A DNA stretch of 64,000 bases from Kosakonia oryzendophytica (GTDB lineage: Bacteria > Pseudomonadota > Gammaproteobacteria > Enterobacterales > Enterobacteriaceae): contig NZ_FMAY01000013.1 in assembly GCF_900094925.1 (NCBI RefSeq), positions 1 through 64,000 on the forward strand, in the 5' to 3' direction. The notes beneath the pieces are model-generated. The model was not told the origin of the DNA and did no database searches. It saw only the letters and a program-made list of their open reading frames with translations. Every line of letters starts with the position of its first letter. The stretch's first letter is position 1. Below are positions 54,640 through 62,622 of this stretch, piece by piece. The position numbers were made by a program, and so were the translations under genes.

Positions 54640-55540
54640 CGGCACCCCCGGCGGTGAGGGTGTAATTGGTGCAATATGAGGCCTGGTGTTTACCGATCAC
54701 AATGTCAGCAAGCGGCGCGGTCAGCTCGACTCGCTGCACCCCTTCAACATGCAGGGCGGCATAAATGGCCGACTGGCGGACATCGCGCCCGAGCCGGTGC
54801 TGCGCGGTGATATACGCCTCCAGTTTTGTTTTTGCGGCGGCGATGATGGGCTCCGCTTCGGGGCCAGGGTAAAAAAAGAGCGTGGCGGCAACCTGATACG
54901 GCACAATCTCAGCGGCCTGTACCGTGACGCGATCCCCCACCGGGCGCACGTCTTCGGCGTTAAGGGCTTTCTCCACCACGGCCAGCAGGTCAGCACCGGC
55001 GGAGCCGTCACCCTCGCGGGCTAACACGGTGATGGTCACACAGGCCGGAGTGGGGCTGACCACAGAGATATCGGCGACACGCCCGTCTGCGCTGCGCCCG
55101 TGGTACTCGTAAGCGCCGACCGGCCCCGCCACGCTTAACCCTTCAAACGCCTGTTGCGCGCGTGAACGTAAATCCGCGTCGGATTCCAGCACCGCCGCCA
55201 CAGGCGGTACGGCGGTATCATCCGCCGGGGTGATGGTCAGGCGCGCGGTGTTGCTGTTGGCGGCCATCACGTCAAGGTCATTACCGGCAGCGCTCGCCAG
55301 CATGACGGCGCGGGCAGCTTCGTTAACCCGCTGGCGCCAGATAACTTCGCGGTAGGCGTTTTCCTCAAGGAATTTTGTCAGCGGTTCGGACTCAAGCGAG
55401 AGCGTACGGGCAACAGCGTCCTGTTGCTCTTCCGGGAAGAGGGAAACCAGCGTCGCTTTACGCTCGGCGAGGATACTTTCGTAATCCAGCGCCTCGACCA
55501 CATCCGGGGCGGGGAGCTGGCTCAAATCAACAATCGGCAT
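54632..55540 (-). CDS. J: baseplate assembly protein GpJ
   Basis: 302 residues, as in P2 J; gp6/J-type baseplate wedge protein. Opens MPIVDLSQLPAPDVVEALDY. Starts 4 nt after W. Confidence 0.95.
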   Translation of the reverse strand: MPIVDLSQLPAPDVVEALDYESILAERKATLVSLFPEEQQDAVARTLSLESEPLTKFLEENAYREVIWRQRVNEAARAVMLASAAGNDLDVMAANSNTARLTITPADDTAVPPVAAVLESDADLRSRAQQAFEGLSVAGPVGAYEYHGRSADGRVADISVVSPTPACVTITVLAREGDGSAGADLLAVVEKALNAEDVRPVGDRVTVQAAEIVPYQVAATLFFYPGPEAEPIIAAAKTKLEAYITAQHRLGRDVRQSAIYAALHVEGVQRVELTAPLADIVIGKHQASYCTNYTLTAGGADE

Positions 55541-55544
55541 GATA

Positions 55545-55892
55545 TCAACTCACAGGAAGGGTTAACGAAAGGGTTTCGCCGGTGCTGGCTATCTCGCCGG
55601 TCAGGCTGACCACCATGCGGCCATCAAACTGACGCTCCGTTGTCACCGTGCTTAGCGTGATACGCGGCTCCCACTTCAGCACGGCAAAATAACAGGCGAC
55701 TTTGATTTGCAGCTCCAGCGCCGGGGTCTGCGGCTGGTCAATCATGGAGGACAACAGCGAGCCATATTCGCGGCGCATCACGCGCGAGCCGACCGGCGTG
55801 CGCAGAATATCGGCCAGGCTCTGACTGATATGCTCCGCATCGGTGAGTGTGCGGCCATCGCTGCGGCTCATGCCAAGATAACGGGCGGTCAT
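55545..55892 (-). CDS. W: baseplate wedge protein GpW
   Basis: 115 residues, as in P2 W; T4 gp25-like wedge protein with the MRREYGSLLSSMIDQP motif. Start overlaps the V stop by ATGA. Confidence 0.95.
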   Translation of the reverse strand: MTARYLGMSRSDGRTLTDAEHISQSLADILRTPVGSRVMRREYGSLLSSMIDQPQTPALELQIKVACYFAVLKWEPRITLSTVTTERQFDGRMVVSLTGEIASTGETLSLTLPVS

Positions 55893-56524
55893 AAAGGCGC
55901 TCCTGTCGTGCCGCCGCTGTCGCCGGGGTGTTGGTGGGTGTGGAGGACTTTGCCATTAGACGACAGCGCGCCGCCGCTGTGCTCGATATTGCCGTGCATC
56001 GTGCCGCCGTTCTGCACCTCCAGCGAGCCGGTGATCAGTTTGTTGGTGCAGACCACTTCCGGCGTATCGAGTGTGATACGGGAGGAGGCTTTGACCATGA
56101 CCACCGGCACCGTGACGGTGACGGATTCCGATGCCGTCACGTCAGCGGTTTTAATCCCGCTGACCGTCAGCGCACTGGTTTGCGGCTCATATTCCAAAAC
56201 AGCGCCGTCCGGGAAGGAAATATGCCAGGCATCCGCCGAAGCAGACGGGGCGGGGTTCTCATCGGAAAAAATACCCGGCAGCACAAAGGCGGTATCAAGC
56301 TCACCGCCCACGGCCAGAATTAACACCTGCTCGCCAATGGAGGGAGCCCACCACGAACGTGAGCGCCCGGCGCGCTGGGTCAGCCAGTTAAGCCAGCCGG
56401 TAACAATGCCGCCGGTCTGCACACGGCAGCGACCGGCATTAAGATCGGTTTCGACCACAAAGCCGGTGCGTACCATATTGCGGATGGCGCGGGCAAGTTC
56501 GTTAATGTTTGCTGGTATGTTCAT
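55889..56524 (-). CDS. V: baseplate spike protein GpV
   Basis: 211 residues, the P2 V length, from MNIPANINELARAIRN. N-terminal OB-fold, then a beta-helix ending in the iron-binding tip motif HTHQHPGDSGG. It punctures the outer membrane during injection. The start has only a distant Shine-Dalgarno (AGAGG about 13 nt away), possibly because its upstream DNA was exchanged with the neighbouring inserted gene. A TTG-initiated extension is not supported. Confidence 0.94.
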   Translation of the reverse strand: MNIPANINELARAIRNMVRTGFVVETDLNAGRCRVQTGGIVTGWLNWLTQRAGRSRSWWAPSIGEQVLILAVGGELDTAFVLPGIFSDENPAPSASADAWHISFPDGAVLEYEPQTSALTVSGIKTADVTASESVTVTVPVVMVKASSRITLDTPEVVCTNKLITGSLEVQNGGTMHGNIEHSGGALSSNGKVLHTHQHPGDSGGTTGAPL

Positions 56525-56611
56525 ACAACGAAGATTGCCTCTGTATGAAAAGAGCGGCAATAGATTGCTTTTCTATCACCGCACATACAACTTAGGCTTA
56601 GATCAAACTCA
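56525..56611 (-). promoter_or_regulatory. gap upstream of V, expected place of late promoter P_V
   Basis: The 87-nt gap between the inserted gene and V must supply the V-W-J-I-H promoter unless V is read from further upstream. TGT-N12-AGA (56572-56589, reverse strand) is one base off the Ogr/Delta pattern TGT-N12-ACA but sits rather close to V. No terminator hairpin for the preceding gene is evident. Confidence 0.35.
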
Positions 56612-57658
56612 CTAGTTATTAGCGTCTTGGTGATGAACTATATCTTCTCTATCATTTAGAGGGAGGTCTGAATAAAAGAAAGTATTCATATCAATGCCAG
56701 TGTATTTTTTTATATCCTCACCGTTAATGTCAAAATCTTGTCCGCCCCCTGTATCAATTGAAGCACCTTCTGCTTGCAGTGCTGCAAAAAAGGATGTAGT
56801 TCTTTCATGACGTTCAATAGCATCTTTTGATGCACCATTTTTAATTAACCGGTCCTTTATAAATGTGCGTGCTAATGTTGGGGGTTGAAAGAAAACCCTA
56901 GCGCCAAATAGATCTTGAACAGAAGATACCTTTCCATTTGAAAAAACAGATTCTTTTTTAAATTTAATATGTGTTCTAAACCCAACCTCATCTTGCTTGA
57001 TGTCATAGTAAATGATATTGTTTGGAAATATTACAGGACCAGAGCACCAGTCGCCAGAACGTGAGGAGTAGATGTATGATTGATATTCTTCTGGCTTAAT
57101 TCTTTTGAGGCTTATACACATTATTAAGGTATACGCTTTAGATGCACTTTGCAGCGTAGGGAATCTATCATCAGGCCAATATGCACTATCGCTATTTATG
57201 TCATAGATAATCGGCCTACCATTTTCATCTAACAAAAGTGACTTTATGTCCTTATTCAATTGAGGTCTAAAACCGTAGCCCTTTCCTTTAGGAAGATTAG
57301 CTACCTTTTCCTTAAGATACTCTTTGTATGATTCAACTTCAGGATCAGAGTTTGGTAGTTTTGTAAAAAAGGTTAGCTGCACCTCGCCTAGTGGCCGTTT
57401 AACTTTTGCAAGATCATTTAATATATGATTCAGCTTGTTTTGAAGTTGTTCTTTTTCGCGTTCGTCATCTGCCTTCTCTTTTTTCGCCAAAACTACACCA
57501 CCAATGGTAGACAGTAATATTAAAATAACAGCGAACCATCCCCACGCGGTAAGCTTACCATTAATTTTCTTGAAAACATTTAAGACACCTAAAACCCCTA
57601 ACACACCAGACAATATGGGCAACAAATCCTTAAGAGTATCAAATATAAAAGATTTCAC
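56612..57658 (-). CDS. unrecognised membrane-anchored protein (moron between S and V)
   Basis: 348 residues that I cannot assign to a family. Two membrane segments (about 10-28, LLPILSGVLGVLGVLNVF, and 37-58), then a charged, probably coiled-coil segment (about 60-90, KKEKADDEREKEQLQNKL), then a soluble region of about 260 residues with many aromatic and charged residues (e.g. DLFGARVFFQPPTLARTF). GC is about 35% in the lines counted, far below the flanking phage genes. GTG start with GGAG 9 nt upstream. P2 has no gene here, so this is an accessory insertion; an exclusion, toxin or defence role is a guess from position and architecture. Confidence 0.85.
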   Translation of the reverse strand: MKSFIFDTLKDLLPILSGVLGVLGVLNVFKKINGKLTAWGWFAVILILLSTIGGVVLAKKEKADDEREKEQLQNKLNHILNDLAKVKRPLGEVQLTFFTKLPNSDPEVESYKEYLKEKVANLPKGKGYGFRPQLNKDIKSLLLDENGRPIIYDINSDSAYWPDDRFPTLQSASKAYTLIMCISLKRIKPEEYQSYIYSSRSGDWCSGPVIFPNNIIYYDIKQDEVGFRTHIKFKKESVFSNGKVSSVQDLFGARVFFQPPTLARTFIKDRLIKNGASKDAIERHERTTSFFAALQAEGASIDTGGGQDFDINGEDIKKYTGIDMNTFFYSDLPLNDREDIVHHQDANN

Positions 57659-57710
57659 TCAAACAGTCTCCACAATGACTTGCTTTTTAGTAAGGTTAAC
57701 TACTTTACCT

Positions 57711-58163
57711 TTAACCATCTTTAAGATGCTTGATTATCACGTCATTGATTATACTTTGCTCATGAACATTTAAACCAAGCAAGATTCTAGCTTCATATTT
57801 AATTTGCTGTCCATGAACGCTCGCTCTGTCCTTTAGTCCGTACTGATGAACTTTTGCGATGCGCTGTACCTTCCCGGTAAATTCCACCACTGCCGCACTG
57901 TCATTACCACTGGCTTTCAGGTAACGGTTCGTGCGTAGCTTTGCGAACATCTCCCGCTTAATCCGGCCTTTCTTTGCGCGTATCGGCTGGCTTTTTCGTG
58001 GCGCGTATGGCGTCCCGTCGGGCGCTTTTTGCGATTTAATCCGCTGTTGCTGACGCTGGCGCAGTTTCTTCGCAATCTCGACAGTCAGACGGCGACGGCC
58101 AGCTGGGGAAAGTGCCGCAAGCAACCCCGCGAGCTTGTCCTCAAATGGCTTAAGCTCATTCAT
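57711..58163 (-). CDS. S: tail completion protein GpS (C terminus exchanged)
   Basis: 150 residues, equal to P2 S, starting MNELKPFEDKLAGLLAALSP and P2-like through AKVHQYGLKDR (about residue 112). The last 38 residues are encoded by AT-rich DNA and do not resemble P2 S as I recall it, although length is kept. The exchange point near 57825 probably marks the border of the imported segment that carries the adjacent moron. Overlaps R by 8 nt. Confidence 0.92.
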   Translation of the reverse strand: MNELKPFEDKLAGLLAALSPAGRRRLTVEIAKKLRQRQQQRIKSQKAPDGTPYAPRKSQPIRAKKGRIKREMFAKLRTNRYLKASGNDSAAVVEFTGKVQRIAKVHQYGLKDRASVHGQQIKYEARILLGLNVHEQSIINDVIIKHLKDG

Positions 58164-58623
58164 GCCACTGACTCACCAGATCATTACCGGCATACATCGC
58201 CAGCGGTCGTGTTACCGGCTCCGGCGGCGGTGGCTCCGGGGCAGTAGTAACATGCAGCGCGGCGTCAACTTCCCTGACCAGCGTTCTCTCGGTCAGTAAC
58301 AGGCTGATACTGATATCGACGCTGCTGTCATTGTTGATGTCGGCATAAAAGGTAAAGCCCTTTTTCTGCCCCTCGCCGGTTGTCATGATGTCCGGCTGGT
58401 ACTCACGCAGCCAGGCCATCACCGGAACGAGGATCAAATCAATATCGCCGGTGTAGTCGGTCACCACCACGTTGAGGGTGTAGCGTTTTTCAAAAGAGAG
58501 GGACGCGGCAAGCGTTGCGCCAATGCTCCCGCTGTCGATAAACAGTCGCAGCATTTCGGGGTTGGTGCGCAGCTCCGGCACCGCATTACTGAGGGCTTTG
58601 CGCAGGCTGTCGGGTTTCAGCAT
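58156..58623 (-). CDS. R: tail completion protein GpR
   Basis: 155 residues from MLKPDSLRKALSNAVPEL, the P2 length; AGGA lies 8 nt before this ATG, so it is preferred to ATGs 3 or 11 codons upstream. Strongly P2-like (KKGFTFYADINNDSSVDISIS). Its 5' end overlaps the 3' end of lysC. Confidence 0.94.
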   Translation of the reverse strand: MLKPDSLRKALSNAVPELRTNPEMLRLFIDSGSIGATLAASLSFEKRYTLNVVVTDYTGDIDLILVPVMAWLREYQPDIMTTGEGQKKGFTFYADINNDSSVDISISLLLTERTLVREVDAALHVTTAPEPPPPEPVTRPLAMYAGNDLVSQWHE

Positions 58624-58876
58624 AGGTTTCATCCTGGCATTTTTTGACGGCTTCAACCTGTAACGCGCAGCTTTCTAACGCACGCTCAAGGTTCCTGATA
58701 TCGGCGCTCAAATCGCCGTTGGTGTGTGGATCACTTCCCGGCATCGGGCAAAGGCTGACTTTCGGGCAGCCGTTGTAAACAATCACCGGCACTGGCGCAG
58801 GTGGGGCGCTTGTGCAACCGGCGCACAGCATCAGGTAAATCAGCGCTGTACCAGCGGCGAAAGGCTTCGTTTTCAT
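58586..58876 (-). CDS. lysC: outer-membrane spanin subunit LysC (Rz1-like)
   Basis: 96-residue lipoprotein with signal peptide and lipobox ending LCAGC (mature from Cys21), followed by a Pro-rich stretch. Its start is inside lysB in another frame, the classic Rz/Rz1 overlapping arrangement. Pairs with LysB to fuse inner and outer membranes at lysis. Confidence 0.9.
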   Translation of the reverse strand: MKTKPFAAGTALIYLMLCAGCTSAPPAPVPVIVYNGCPKVSLCPMPGSDPHTNGDLSADIRNLERALESCALQVEAVKKCQDETYAETRQPAQSPQ

Positions 58877-59144
58877 TGAGCAACCTCGTTATGGTTTGTT
58901 CCCGCCTGGCTTCCCGCTCACCGGCGGCATTCAGCTTCTGGCGCAAATCCACCTGCGCCCGTTCGTTTTTATCCGCCCGGTCACTGGCAACAATGAGCTG
59001 GTTTTTCAGCATGCCGATCGTTGTTTTTTGTTCACTGGCGACACGGCCGGCTTTATCAAACGACGCGCGAAGGGTGCCGTTTTCATGGCGCAGCCACAGC
59101 AGACCGGCGACGGCCAGAATCAGCAACACGATTAACGTTTTCAT
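58731..59144 (-). CDS. lysB: inner-membrane spanin subunit LysB (Rz-like)
   Basis: 137 residues with an N-terminal signal anchor (MKTLIVLLILAVAGLLWL) and a long helical periplasmic domain (SEQKTTIGMLKNQL onward), typical of Rz-type i-spanins. Start overlaps the stop of the endolysin gene by 4 nt. In P2 lysA lies between K and lysB; it is absent here. Confidence 0.92.
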   Translation of the reverse strand: MKTLIVLLILAVAGLLWLRHENGTLRASFDKAGRVASEQKTTIGMLKNQLIVASDRADKNERAQVDLRQKLNAAGEREARREQTITRLLNENEAFRRWYSADLPDAVRRLHKRPTCASAGDCLQRLPESQPLPDAGK

Positions 59145-59650
59145 TCCGCCCCCTTAAGGCAGTAATCCCGCTCGCGCTTGCGGCGGTTTTCGAGCCCGGT
59201 ATTTTTAACGCCGTCGATGTAGACCCAGCGCGACAGTTGATCGCATGCCTGTCCCCATTTTTTCTGGTTCAGGAAATAAACCAGCGTGGACTTGCACGCC
59301 GCGCCGGTGCCGACGTTAAAGGCGAAACTGACCACGGCGTCGTAAACCTGCGGCGGCATGTCGACCGGCGCGCAGACCGCGAGACGGCGCTCAACCGTCA
59401 ACACATCAGAAACCAGATTTTGCGCCGCTTCCCGTTCCGTAATATCCCGTTTCGGCGTGACCCCGGCAGTGTGGCCGATGCCCGATGTCCATACGCCAGC
59501 GCTGCACTGGTAGGGGCGCAGACGGCACCCCTCAAGGTCTGCAATCAGGGCAAGACCGTCCTGCGAGGTATGGAGTAAACGAAAGTCGGGCACCAGTGCC
59601 GCCAGCGCCAGCACGGCGGCCACACTGCAACGCTTAACGATTGATGACAT
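59141..59650 (-). CDS. GH24 lysozyme, probable SAR endolysin (replaces P2 K)
   Basis: 169-residue T4-type lysozyme. The catalytic triad E-x8-C-x5-T is visible at Glu40, Cys49 and Thr55 (LEGCRLRPYQCSAGVWTSG). The N terminus (residues 8-21, CSVAAVLALAALVP) is an Ala-rich weakly hydrophobic segment of the signal-arrest-release type, so the enzyme may be exported by Sec, stay tethered, and be freed when the membrane is depolarised. Additional cysteines (8, 42) could take part in thiol-dependent control, as in P1 Lyz. P2 K is a different family. Confidence 0.88.
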   Translation of the reverse strand: MSSIVKRCSVAAVLALAALVPDFRLLHTSQDGLALIADLEGCRLRPYQCSAGVWTSGIGHTAGVTPKRDITEREAAQNLVSDVLTVERRLAVCAPVDMPPQVYDAVVSFAFNVGTGAACKSTLVYFLNQKKWGQACDQLSRWVYIDGVKNTGLENRRKRERDYCLKGAE

Positions 59651-59858
59651 TGCTCATTGCCTCCCCGGAAAGACTGCCCTGTCTGACCTGAAGCGCTAAC
59701 AGGGCGTAGCTTTTGCGCCGGTAATACCAGTTAACGCCGACCGTCAGCACCACGCCCAGCGCACCAAAATACGCGGCGAAATCCTGCGGAGTCATCGCAC
59801 CGAAGAAGGTGAGCGCGACGCTTATCCAGTACGCCAGCCACGCGGTGATTTTTTCCAT
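59634..59858 (-). CDS. small class II holin, possible pinholin (replaces P2 Y)
   Basis: About 74 residues from MEKITAWLAYWISV with two membrane helices (about 6-22 and 30-48) and a charged C-terminal tail, the class II holin layout. An upstream in-frame ATG (59870, MGLS) inside the X stop region offers a second start four codons earlier, reminiscent of the dual starts of the phage 21 pinholin gene. Its stop overlaps the endolysin start by 17 nt. Confidence 0.78.
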   Translation of the reverse strand: MEKITAWLAYWISVALTFFGAMTPQDFAAYFGALGVVLTVGVNWYYRRKSYALLALQVRQGSLSGEAMSNVINR

Positions 59859-59860
59859 GC

Positions 59861-60064
59861 TCAGTCCCATAAATTCACCGTTTCCCGTGCCGCTGCGGTC
59901 TGTATCTCTGGCAGCTCCACCGCTGCGCCGTGGGGCAGTACCGCGCCCAGCTCAGCCAGCCCCGGATTAGCCGCGAGCACCGTTTCGAATACACCCTCCG
60001 TGCGCCCGTAATACCGGGCGCAGATAACATCAAGGGTGTCGCCCTGGAGCGCATACACCTTCAT
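59861..60064 (-). CDS. X: tail protein GpX
   Basis: 67 residues, the P2 length, starting MKVYALQGDTLDVICARYYG and ending ETVNLWD; a LysM-like small tail protein. Start overlaps the L stop (ATGA). Confidence 0.94.
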   Translation of the reverse strand: MKVYALQGDTLDVICARYYGRTEGVFETVLAANPGLAELGAVLPHGAAVELPEIQTAAARETVNLWD

Positions 60065-60570
60065 CAGATTTGCCCCACGATGCAGCGAGGTTTGTCCTGA
60101 ATGCGCGCCACTGACCAGCGCATATCCCGCCACAGCTCATCAATCGTGGTATCAATGCTGTCGGCTTTTTTATCGCCTTTCGCGCTCGCATCCACGCCGC
60201 GATAACGTTCGTACAGCGTGGCGGTTGCCATCGCACACACCGCGCGCTCGTAATGAAAAACCCGCGTGCTTTCGCCGTCGATTTCATCCGACGGCACATC
60301 GGCCAGGCGCGCAAAACCCGCCTTAATCTGGCTGTCGCGGTACTCGTAAAGCTCCGCGTTCGTCTCGGCAATGCCGGTTTTAATGGCGTTACGCAACCGT
60401 GCCGGGGCGATGGTCTGCTCAAGGCGCATCAGTTCGCGCACGCGCTTCGGGTCGATGTCGGGAAAGAAAAATGTATTCCTGATTACCGGCTCGTCGCCCG
60501 CTGGCGGCGGAATGACGACCGTGTTACCCGGTTCAGCCGCCTCGTTTTTGTTAATAATCACAGTCTGCAT
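60064..60570 (-). CDS. L: head completion protein GpL
   Basis: 168 residues from MQTVIINKNEA (P2 L about 169); closes the head-tail junction after packaging. AGAGG lies just upstream of 60570; an extension of 20 codons is discarded. Separated from M by about 96 nt. Confidence 0.92.
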   Translation of the reverse strand: MQTVIINKNEAAEPGNTVVIPPPAGDEPVIRNTFFFPDIDPKRVRELMRLEQTIAPARLRNAIKTGIAETNAELYEYRDSQIKAGFARLADVPSDEIDGESTRVFHYERAVCAMATATLYERYRGVDASAKGDKKADSIDTTIDELWRDMRWSVARIQDKPRCIVGQI

Positions 60571-60666
60571 GACTACCTCTGAAAGGGTGGGCGGTGGACG
60601 CCGGTCGCTGATAAGGTGGAACACCCTCATTAACCGGCGTGCCGCCCTGGCGCGGGGCGCGTTCTT

Positions 60667-61425
60667 TTAACCGGCGACTTTGCGGGGGCGACCCCGCCCG
60701 CGTTTCACCGGTGTGACTGTTTTTTTCTGCTGTGCGGCTTTCGCGGGCTTTTCGGGCGCGGGCGTCGCGGCAACAGCTTTCGGGTTCAGCTCGCGCGTGA
60801 GGCGCTCAATGTCTTTTCTCACCCCGGCATTGCGGTCAAGCTGACTGGCGCGTTGCAGGTGCGTCATTGCCTCGGCGAGCAGACCGGCATCACGCAGCGT
60901 CAGCCCGGTGACTTTATGCAGACGGGCGCGCACCTCATCGGGCATGTCGGCTTTCGCGGTCATGCTGATGACATCGAGAAGGATCGCCGCATCGACCGGC
61001 TGACCGGCATCACGGGCGCGCAGGGCGGCAAGCGCCACCTCTTCGGCCAGCATGTAAGGCGCGGTGCGGTGATGGTTTTCCGGCATCGACAGGTTGTAGC
61101 GCAGTGCATAGCGGGCAATCTCCAGCGCGCCGGGAATGTCACCGGCATCGAGACGCCACAGCATGACCGTCATCAGAATGGCGTCCTGCGTGCCGGTGCC
61201 GTTCTCCAGCACGCCGGTTACCCAGGGCAGATAAAACGGCAACAGTTCGCGCTTTTTCTCTGCCTTGCGCTCTTTCGAATGGATCTCTTTTAACGTCCTG
61301 CGGTCTGCGGCCAGCTTTACAAGCATCTGCTCATAAGGGGTGGCATGGCGCAGCGGGTTATCTTCCCGCTGCGCTGCCTTCATGGCCGAGACCCGCATCG
61401 CGTGACGCTGTGCGGGGCTCGCCAT
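60667..61425 (-). CDS. M: terminase small subunit / endonuclease GpM
   Basis: 252 residues (P2 M about 247). Cuts cos DNA with GpP. Starts MASPAQRHAMRVSAMKAAQ and ends in a Lys/Arg-rich tail (VKRGRGRPRKVAG), an AT-hook-like end. Starts 3 nt after N. Confidence 0.94.
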   Translation of the reverse strand: MASPAQRHAMRVSAMKAAQREDNPLRHATPYEQMLVKLAADRRTLKEIHSKERKAEKKRELLPFYLPWVTGVLENGTGTQDAILMTVMLWRLDAGDIPGALEIARYALRYNLSMPENHHRTAPYMLAEEVALAALRARDAGQPVDAAILLDVISMTAKADMPDEVRARLHKVTGLTLRDAGLLAEAMTHLQRASQLDRNAGVRKDIERLTRELNPKAVAATPAPEKPAKAAQQKKTVTPVKRGRGRPRKVAG

Positions 61426-61428
61426 CGG

Positions 61429-62586
61429 TTACGCTCCCTCGCCGTTACTGGCCGGGGTGGCAGTGGAGGTGTTTGCCAGTGCTTTCATGGCCTCAGCCAG
61501 TTCCGCCGCGAACACTTTCGCGATATCCGCTTCCGGGGTGTCACCTTCAGCCTGTTCAAGGATCTCGATGTTTTCAATCAGGCATCCGGCTTCGTAGTCT
61601 TCAATCACGAAATCGACTTTCACCTGCTCGTAGTTTTCCACCTGGTCGAGCTTCGGATTTTCGATGATGTGGCGGCGGTGTCCGTCTTCGTAGAGGTAAA
61701 TCGAAATGTTATCCAGCGTGGTGATAAAAATGCTGTTTGCCGGGAAGAACGGCGCGCGCACGGCCTGTAACTGGCCGATGGTTTTCTGGCTGATAATCAG
61801 CTCACCGGCCAGTTGTTCGCTGTTGGGCTGGAACTTATTGATCATCGGGAAATATTTGTCGGTCAGAATACGGCGACCGCAAATCACCACCATTTCCGGA
61901 TTTTCACGGTGAACCTCTTCGATCAGCGATTCATGCGCATCCATCACCAGCGCGTCGAGGTTTTTGTAAACGCCGTTTTTGCCGACCGTGATTTTCTCCG
62001 AAATCACTTTGCCGCTTTCGTCGACAACCTTGCTCATGACGCGTTCGGGTGCGTCGTTGCGGTATTTCTGCAACCAGCCGATTGCGACATCCTGCAACAG
62101 CGGATTTGCCTTGCGGTCAGAGGTTGCCGCACGGCTCACACCGTTAAAGCCGATGGTGATGTAATCCAGCGCCTGACGCTTGATGATCGCGTTACGGATA
62201 CGAATCTGAAAATCCTGAAAACGCGCCCACAAATCGAGTTTGTTATAGCTCAGGTGATAATCGAAGTTCACCGGGTGGCAGAAATAGCGGTAAGCGTCCA
62301 TTTTCGAAAAATCGGCAGTCTTACGCTCGTCACCGTTTGCCGTGTCGGCAGTGCTGGCAATCGTGCCGTTAACGTCGATGCCGACTTTTTCCTCGGTCAG
62401 CTCGCGCACCACGACCATATTAATCTGCTGGAGGAAGGAAGAAGACTGCTGGATTTTGTCAAACAGCGTCTGAGTTACCGACGGCTCAACGCTGAATTTT
62501 TTACTGAGGTCTTCGACGCCGACGCCGTTCAGCTCTGCAAGGCGGCTCATATACGCATTAAATTTAAAACGGGTTTCTTTACGCAT
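61429..62586 (-). CDS. N: major capsid protein GpN
   Basis: Capsid protein precursor opening MRKETRFKFNAYMSRLAELNG, HK97 fold. At 385 residues it is about 28 longer than P2 N (357), the excess lying in a C-terminal Ala/Glu-rich tail after the usual end. The N-terminal part is processed by GpO in P2. Confidence 0.95.
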   Translation of the reverse strand: MRKETRFKFNAYMSRLAELNGVGVEDLSKKFSVEPSVTQTLFDKIQQSSSFLQQINMVVVRELTEEKVGIDVNGTIASTADTANGDERKTADFSKMDAYRYFCHPVNFDYHLSYNKLDLWARFQDFQIRIRNAIIKRQALDYITIGFNGVSRAATSDRKANPLLQDVAIGWLQKYRNDAPERVMSKVVDESGKVISEKITVGKNGVYKNLDALVMDAHESLIEEVHRENPEMVVICGRRILTDKYFPMINKFQPNSEQLAGELIISQKTIGQLQAVRAPFFPANSIFITTLDNISIYLYEDGHRRHIIENPKLDQVENYEQVKVDFVIEDYEAGCLIENIEILEQAEGDTPEADIAKVFAAELAEAMKALANTSTATPASNGEGA

Positions 62587-62622
62587 TGTCTCTGTATTCC
62601 TGTTCTTAAAAAGGGAGGCCGG

